DNA of 64,000 nt from CAZNKU01 sp045545235 (GTDB taxonomy: Bacteria > Bacillota > Clostridia > Monoglobales > Firm-18): NCBI GenBank assembly GCA_045545235.1, contig JAZQAN010000056.1, forward strand, positions 1 through 64,000, in the 5' to 3' direction. The notes below the pieces were generated by a model. That model was not told where the DNA came from. It worked only from the letters and a program-made list of their open reading frames with translations, and ran no database searches. Below, in pieces: positions 60,280 through 64,000 of the stretch; within the stretch, counting starts at the first letter, position 1, and every line of letters starts with the position of its first letter. The position numbers were made by a program, and so were the translations under genes.

Positions 60280-60981
60280 ATGGGAATATTTAAGAAACTT
60301 TTTGATAACAAAACAATATCGCTAACTGCAATACGTGATAAAAATAATCAATATATAAAGAAAATGGGTATTGCATGTAATGAGCATCTCCCGTGTATTA
60401 AATATGATTCTGGCGTCAAAATAAAAGATATCGATTCAATATGTAAAAGAGCTGTTGCGTGTTTACTATCAACTCAACTTGCCTGTGATATTGATGATGG
60501 TAATGATTATGATGAATCAAAATCACTGTTTTTAAGATTGTTAAAAGAATATGGTGTGGAAAAAGAATTGTTGGATGTTGAAAAAAGACTATTTGAAAAT
60601 AAATACGATATGCAAGATGTTATAGATGTTTCAATGACCTATGAATGTTATTGGTCTTTAGTTTGGGCATTAGGATTGATTAATTCTTCTGAATTTAAGA
60701 TTCCAAATGATATATGTGATTGTGAAAAAGCAATTAAACTTGTAGCAAATTGTGAAAATTTTGATGAATTTAAAAAGAAAACCAAAATTAGAAATGCAAA
60801 AGAAATACTTAGCATGTTAGATTTATATTATCGCTATGATTGGGCTTGTGTCGAAAATAGAATTAATCCGGAAACGTATATCGGAAATCTTAATCATGCT
60901 GTTGTTGCGGAAAGAAGAAGAGGACTGGAATGGTTAGTATCAGAAATTGAAGATTGGAATGATATTTCTTTAGATACATAA
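60280..60981 (+). CDS. DUF4272-domain protein
   Basis: 233 residues matching DUF4272 proteins as recalled: a start NKTISLTAIRDKNNQYIKKMGIACNEHLPCI, the ICKRAVACLLSTQLACD helix and YWSLVWALGLINSSEFKIPNDICD, the family's most typical part. No function is known for the family. The protein is cytoplasmic with no visible catalytic motif. AAAGGAG lies before the ATG. It sits alone between the small membrane protein and the heat-shock operon and ends with its own terminator. Confidence 0.8.
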   Translation: MGIFKKLFDNKTISLTAIRDKNNQYIKKMGIACNEHLPCIKYDSGVKIKDIDSICKRAVACLLSTQLACDIDDGNDYDESKSLFLRLLKEYGVEKELLDVEKRLFENKYDMQDVIDVSMTYECYWSLVWALGLINSSEFKIPNDICDCEKAIKLVANCENFDEFKKKTKIRNAKEILSMLDLYYRYDWACVENRINPETYIGNLNHAVVAERRRGLEWLVSEIEDWNDISLDT

Positions 60982-60990
60982 ATTACGGTA

Positions 60991-61030
60991 GGAGCAAGTT
61001 TGAAATATAACTTGCTCCTTTTCGTTTTTC
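60991..61030 (+). terminator. Terminator after the DUF4272 gene
   Basis: GGAGCAAGTT and AACTTGCTCC pair around an eight-base loop and are followed by TTTTCGTTTTTC. Confidence 0.9.
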
Positions 61031-61115
61031 TGACGGGCATTCATTGAAAATGAATATTAGCTGTAGTAATATCAGTTTTAATTTATATTTATTTGTGAAT
61101 AATTTGTTAAGTATA

Positions 61116-61182
61116 TTGACAAAACTATAATTTGGGTGTATCTTATATTTAGTGATTAGCACTCGAACTTGGTGAGTGCTAA
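61116..61182 (+). promoter_or_regulatory. Heat-shock promoter with CIRCE operator
   Basis: TTGACA (61116-61121) and TATCTT (61139-61144), 17-bp spacer. The perfect CIRCE element TTAGCACTC-N9-GAGTGCTAA (61156-61182) follows. HrcA, encoded just downstream, is the known CIRCE repressor, so the operon is self-controlled and opens on heat stress. Confidence 0.95.
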
Positions 61183-61217
61183 CAGAAATTAAAAATTACC
61201 TGAACAGAGGTGATAAT

Positions 61218-62273
61218 GTGGAACTGAGTGAAAGAAAAAGACGAATACTTGGTGCAATAATTGAAAGTTATATTGAAACTGCAGAGCCTGTTGGTTCAAG
61301 AACTATTGCAAAGCTTTCCGATATGAACATCAGTTCTGCAACTATCCGCAATGAAATGGCGGACCTTGAGGAAATGGGTCTTTTGATAAGTCCTCATGCT
61401 TCGGCAGGAAGAATACCTACAAGTATGGGTTACAGAGTATATGTTGATAAGCTTATGACACAGTATGAAATGTCAAGCAAGGAACTTTCAAAAATGCAGT
61501 CTATGATGGAGCTTCAGGTTGATAACATAGACAGTATGGTTCAGGAAATTGCAAACATATATTCAAAGCTTACAAATTATACTGTAATTGGCTTTTCACC
61601 GGGTAACAATCAGGGGTTTATTAAAAACTTTCATATGGTGCCTGTTGATGAACACACTGCACTTTTAATTGTGGTTACAGATAAAAACGCAGTTAAAAAT
61701 AAAAAAATAACTTTTGATTTTGAGATTAGTCCTGATGAGTGTATGAAAATTTCTGCAATGCTTAATGAAAAGCTTGTGGGGCTTACTCAGGATAAAATAA
61801 ATCTTTCTAAAATTACTGAGGTTCAGGAAAGTATGCAGGAGCATAAAAACATACTTATGAGCATACTTGATTTTATAAATGAGTGTATAGAATCTCTTGA
61901 TGATTCTGAGGTTTTTTCAAAGGGTGTAACAAATCTTTTGAGTTTCCCTGAATACAGCAATGTTACAAAGGCAAAGGAACTTTTAGAATTTTTGGATAAC
62001 AAAAACAATGTACACAAGGCTATTGCATTGGGTGAAAATAAAAAGGTTAAAATTATAATAGGTGATGAAAACGATGTTGTAGAGCTTAAAGATTGCTCAA
62101 TTATTCTTTCACCATACAATGCAGGTGACAAGGGGTACGGCATAATTGGTTTAATTGGACCGACCAGAATGAATTATTCCAAGGCGGTTTCAAATATAGA
62201 ATTTTTAACACAACAGTTTGAACATCTCTTGCCGGGAGGAGGCGACAACAATGAACAAGGAAAAGACAACTGA
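61218..62273 (+). CDS. hrcA: Heat-inducible transcription repressor HrcA
   Basis: 351 residues. An N-terminal winged helix (about 1-75, ERKRRILGAIIESYIETAEPVGSRTIA and NISSATIRNEMADLEEMGLL) with SPHASAGRIPTSMGYRVYVD is followed by a dimerisation/inserted domain ending GYGIIGLIGPTRMNYSKAVSNIEFL. It binds CIRCE and in studied species needs GroEL to fold. The GTG at 61218 is chosen because AGAGGTGAT lies just before it. An upstream reading of 14 codons would start between CIRCE and that site. grpE begins within its last 23 bases. Confidence 0.96.
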   Translation: MELSERKRRILGAIIESYIETAEPVGSRTIAKLSDMNISSATIRNEMADLEEMGLLISPHASAGRIPTSMGYRVYVDKLMTQYEMSSKELSKMQSMMELQVDNIDSMVQEIANIYSKLTNYTVIGFSPGNNQGFIKNFHMVPVDEHTALLIVVTDKNAVKNKKITFDFEISPDECMKISAMLNEKLVGLTQDKINLSKITEVQESMQEHKNILMSILDFINECIESLDDSEVFSKGVTNLLSFPEYSNVTKAKELLEFLDNKNNVHKAIALGENKKVKIIIGDENDVVELKDCSIILSPYNAGDKGYGIIGLIGPTRMNYSKAVSNIEFLTQQFEHLLPGGGDNNEQGKDN

Positions 62274-62781
62274 AACTAAAGAAGAGTTGGAACAGGAAAA
62301 TGCAGAAGAAACAACTGAAAATACCGAGGTTGCAGAAGAGGTTGAAGAAAAAGACCCTGTTGCAGAACTTAATGAACAGTATCTGCGACTTGCAGCTGAA
62401 TATGACAACTACAAACGCCGTACAACTCAGGAAAAAATTCAGATTTATACAAACTCCATAGCAGAAGTTTTAGAGCAGATTTTACCTTTTGTGGATAATC
62501 TTGCAAGGGCAACTGCAGTTGAGGTAACAAGCGAGGATGCAAATCAGCTTTTAGAGGGTATCAAGCTTGTTGAAAGACAGTTTCTTGAAACTCTTACATC
62601 AATAGGTGTTGAGGAAATTAAGGCATTAGGTGAAAAATTTGACCCTAACCTTCACAATGCTGTAATGCACGTTGATGATGAATCAATAGAAGGTGAGGAA
62701 ATTGTAGCCGAAGAATTTATTAAGGGCTATAAATATAAGGATAAGGTTATAAGACATTCAACCGTTAAGGTTGCAAACTAA
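62251..62781 (+). CDS. grpE: Nucleotide exchange factor GrpE
   Basis: 176 residues. A very acidic N-terminal tail (EETKEELEQENAEE type) is followed by a long coiled coil beginning ELNEQYLRLAAEYDNYKRRT, and the C-terminal beta-wing contains PNLHNAVMHVDDE and GYKYKDKVIRHSTVKVAN. It releases ADP from DnaK. The ATG at 62251 is used with GGGAGGAGG before it. It overlaps hrcA by 23 bases, so translation is probably coupled. Confidence 0.96.
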   Translation: MNKEKTTETKEELEQENAEETTENTEVAEEVEEKDPVAELNEQYLRLAAEYDNYKRRTTQEKIQIYTNSIAEVLEQILPFVDNLARATAVEVTSEDANQLLEGIKLVERQFLETLTSIGVEEIKALGEKFDPNLHNAVMHVDDESIEGEEIVAEEFIKGYKYKDKVIRHSTVKVAN

Positions 62782-62810
62782 TTTTGTTAAATATGAAAGG
62801 ATGATAAATT

Positions 62811-64000
62811 ATGGCAAAAATTATTGGTATTGACTTAGGTACAACAAACTCATGTGTTGCAGTTATGGAAGGTGGCGAACCTGTTGTAATTCCTAACGCA
62901 GAGGGTGCAAGAACAACTTCTTCAGTTGTTGCTTTTTCTAAAAACGGTGAAAGACTTGTTGGTCAGATAGCAAAGCGTCAGGCTGTTGCAAACCCTGATG
63001 GTACAATTGCTTCAATCAAAAGAGATATGGGTACAGACAGACGTGTTTCTGTTGATGATAAGAAATTTTCTCCTCCTGAAATTTCTGCAATGATTTTGCA
63101 GAAGCTTAAGGCAGATGCTGAAGCTTATCTTGGTGAAACAGTTACACAGGCTGTTATTACAGTTCCTGCTTACTTTAATGACTCTCAGCGTCAGGCTACA
63201 AAAGATGCAGGTAAAATTGCAGGTTTGGAAGTTCTTCGTATTATAAACGAACCTACTGCTGCAGCTTTGGCTTATGGTCTTGACAAGGATAACGATGAAA
63301 AGATTATGGTATACGACCTTGGTGGTGGTACATTCGACGTATCAATTCTTGAAATTGCTGATGGCGTTTTTGAAGTTTTGGCTACAAGCGGTAACAACCG
63401 TCTTGGTGGTGATGACTTTGATGCTAAAATCGTTAACTATCTTGCAGAAGAATTCAAGAAGGAAAACGGCATTGACCTTAGAAATGACAAAATGTCACTT
63501 CAAAGACTTACTGAAGCTGCTGAAAAGGCAAAAATTGACCTTTCAGGTGTAACTTCAACAAATGTTAACCTACCATTTATCACAGCTGATGCTACAGGTC
63601 CTAAACATCTTGATATTACTATTACAAGAGCTAAATTCGACGAAATTACAGCCGACCTTGTAGAAGCTACAATGGAACCTGTAAGAAATGCTCTTCGTGA
63701 TTCAGGTCTTTCTGCATCTGATATCAGCAAGATTTTGCTTGTTGGTGGTTCAACACGTATTCCTGCTGTACAGGAAGCTGTTAAGAGAATTATTGATAAA
63801 GAACCTACAAAGGGTATCAACCCGGACGAATGTGTTGCTATAGGTGCTGCTATTCAGGGTGGTGTACTTGGCGGCGACGTTAAGGGCGTACTTCTTCTTG
63901 ATGTAACTCCACTTTCACTTGGTATTGAAACTGAAGGCGGTATATGCAACAAGATTATTGAAAGAAATACTACAATTCCTACAAAGAAGAGCAGAATTTA
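62811..64000 (+). CDS. dnaK: Molecular chaperone DnaK (Hsp70), 3' end outside the window
   Basis: The first ~396 residues are present: the nucleotide-binding domain (IIGIDLGTTNSCVAVMEGG, VITVPAYFNDSQRQATKDAG, IINEPTAAALAYGLD, VYDLGGGTFDVSILE, LLVGGSTRIPAV) and the start of the substrate domain (LLLDVTPLSLGIETEGG). The region after FSKNGERLVGQIAKRQAVANP lacks the ~24-residue insert of Gram-negative DnaK, as in Firmicutes. AAAGGATGA provides the ribosome site, 29 bases after grpE. The frame is intact to base 64000, and dnaJ is expected just beyond. Confidence 0.97.
   Translation, partial: MAKIIGIDLGTTNSCVAVMEGGEPVVIPNAEGARTTSSVVAFSKNGERLVGQIAKRQAVANPDGTIASIKRDMGTDRRVSVDDKKFSPPEISAMILQKLKADAEAYLGETVTQAVITVPAYFNDSQRQATKDAGKIAGLEVLRIINEPTAAALAYGLDKDNDEKIMVYDLGGGTFDVSILEIADGVFEVLATSGNNRLGGDDFDAKIVNYLAEEFKKENGIDLRNDKMSLQRLTEAAEKAKIDLSGVTSTNVNLPFITADATGPKHLDITITRAKFDEITADLVEATMEPVRNALRDSGLSASDISKILLVGGSTRIPAVQEAVKRIIDKEPTKGINPDECVAIGAAIQGGVLGGDVKGVLLLDVTPLSLGIETEGGICNKIIERNTTIPTKKSRI

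Noticed and set aside
1..64000. CRISPR array, prophage, integrase or transposase gene
   Set aside because: No regular repeat-spacer array and no recognisable phage, integrase or transposase protein was found on either strand.

Overview
The window is low-GC DNA from an anaerobic, Gram-positive, probably spore-forming Clostridia-type bacterium. The evidence is AGGAGG-type ribosome sites, 17-bp-spaced TTGACA/TATAAT promoters, spmA/spmB, a DnaK without the Gram-negative insert near residue 80, an HrcA/CIRCE heat-shock operon, SLH surface proteins, and no outer-membrane genes. The genus cannot be read from the sequence. The many secreted or surface carbohydrate-active proteins point to a glycan degrader, possibly from an animal gut.

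Layout. 1-76: end of a tRNA-Leu gene. 270-5105: a very large exported protein ending in an SGNH esterase domain. 5196-9899: ribosome and transcription block rpmG-secE-nusG-rplK-rplA, then rplJ-rplL-yceD-rpmF, with two L1-type RNA hairpins and an L10 leader. 9946-12894: typA, tRNA-Gly and a PrsW-like membrane protease. 12933-28398: a seven-gene minus-strand glycan operon. In transcription order it encodes a GH-A-like protein, LacZ-type GH2, a PHP phosphoesterase, a secreted protein, a heparinase II/III-type lyase and two SLH proteins. It diverges from an AraC regulator at 28559. 29455-31726: a stalk-domain protein, a histidine phosphatase and an unusual XRE/alkaline-phosphatase-superfamily fusion. 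31925-37614: a cytoplasmic sugar operon (beta-propeller, phosphomannose-isomerase-like fusion, D-lyxose isomerase, Gfo/Idh dehydrogenase) with an AraC gene upstream. 38847-41850: nagA-nagB divergent from a third AraC gene. 41851-42307: non-coding cluster of hairpins. 42308-44625: spmA/spmB and a serine hydrolase. 44837-51697: three tandem paralogous exported proteins, two of whose boundaries are copies of one duplicated segment. 52321-54351: Gfo/Idh dehydrogenase and a TIM-barrel isomerase behind a LacI-type operator. 54673-58961: aroA, lepA, hemW. 59195-60981: small membrane protein, a doubtful small ORF, a broken reading frame and a DUF4272 protein. 61116-64000: hrcA-grpE-dnaK (dnaK cut by the window end).

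How the parts may work together (inference). Secreted lyase and surface proteins would attack an acidic or amino-sugar polysaccharide. The GH2 and GH-A-like enzymes, which have no signal peptides, would cut imported oligosaccharides. The isomerases, dehydrogenases and NagA/NagB would feed the sugars into glycolysis. No sugar transporter is present in the 64 kb, so import must be encoded elsewhere.

The most interesting unexplained items are: a pair of 288-bp repeats (51704-51991 and 54358-54645) that look like a structured RNA ending in a terminator; four terminators built on the same arms with compensating base changes; the tandem exported-protein array; a conserved C-terminal-type module shared by five exported proteins; the XRE/phosphatase fusion; and the two covarying L1 stalk mimics.
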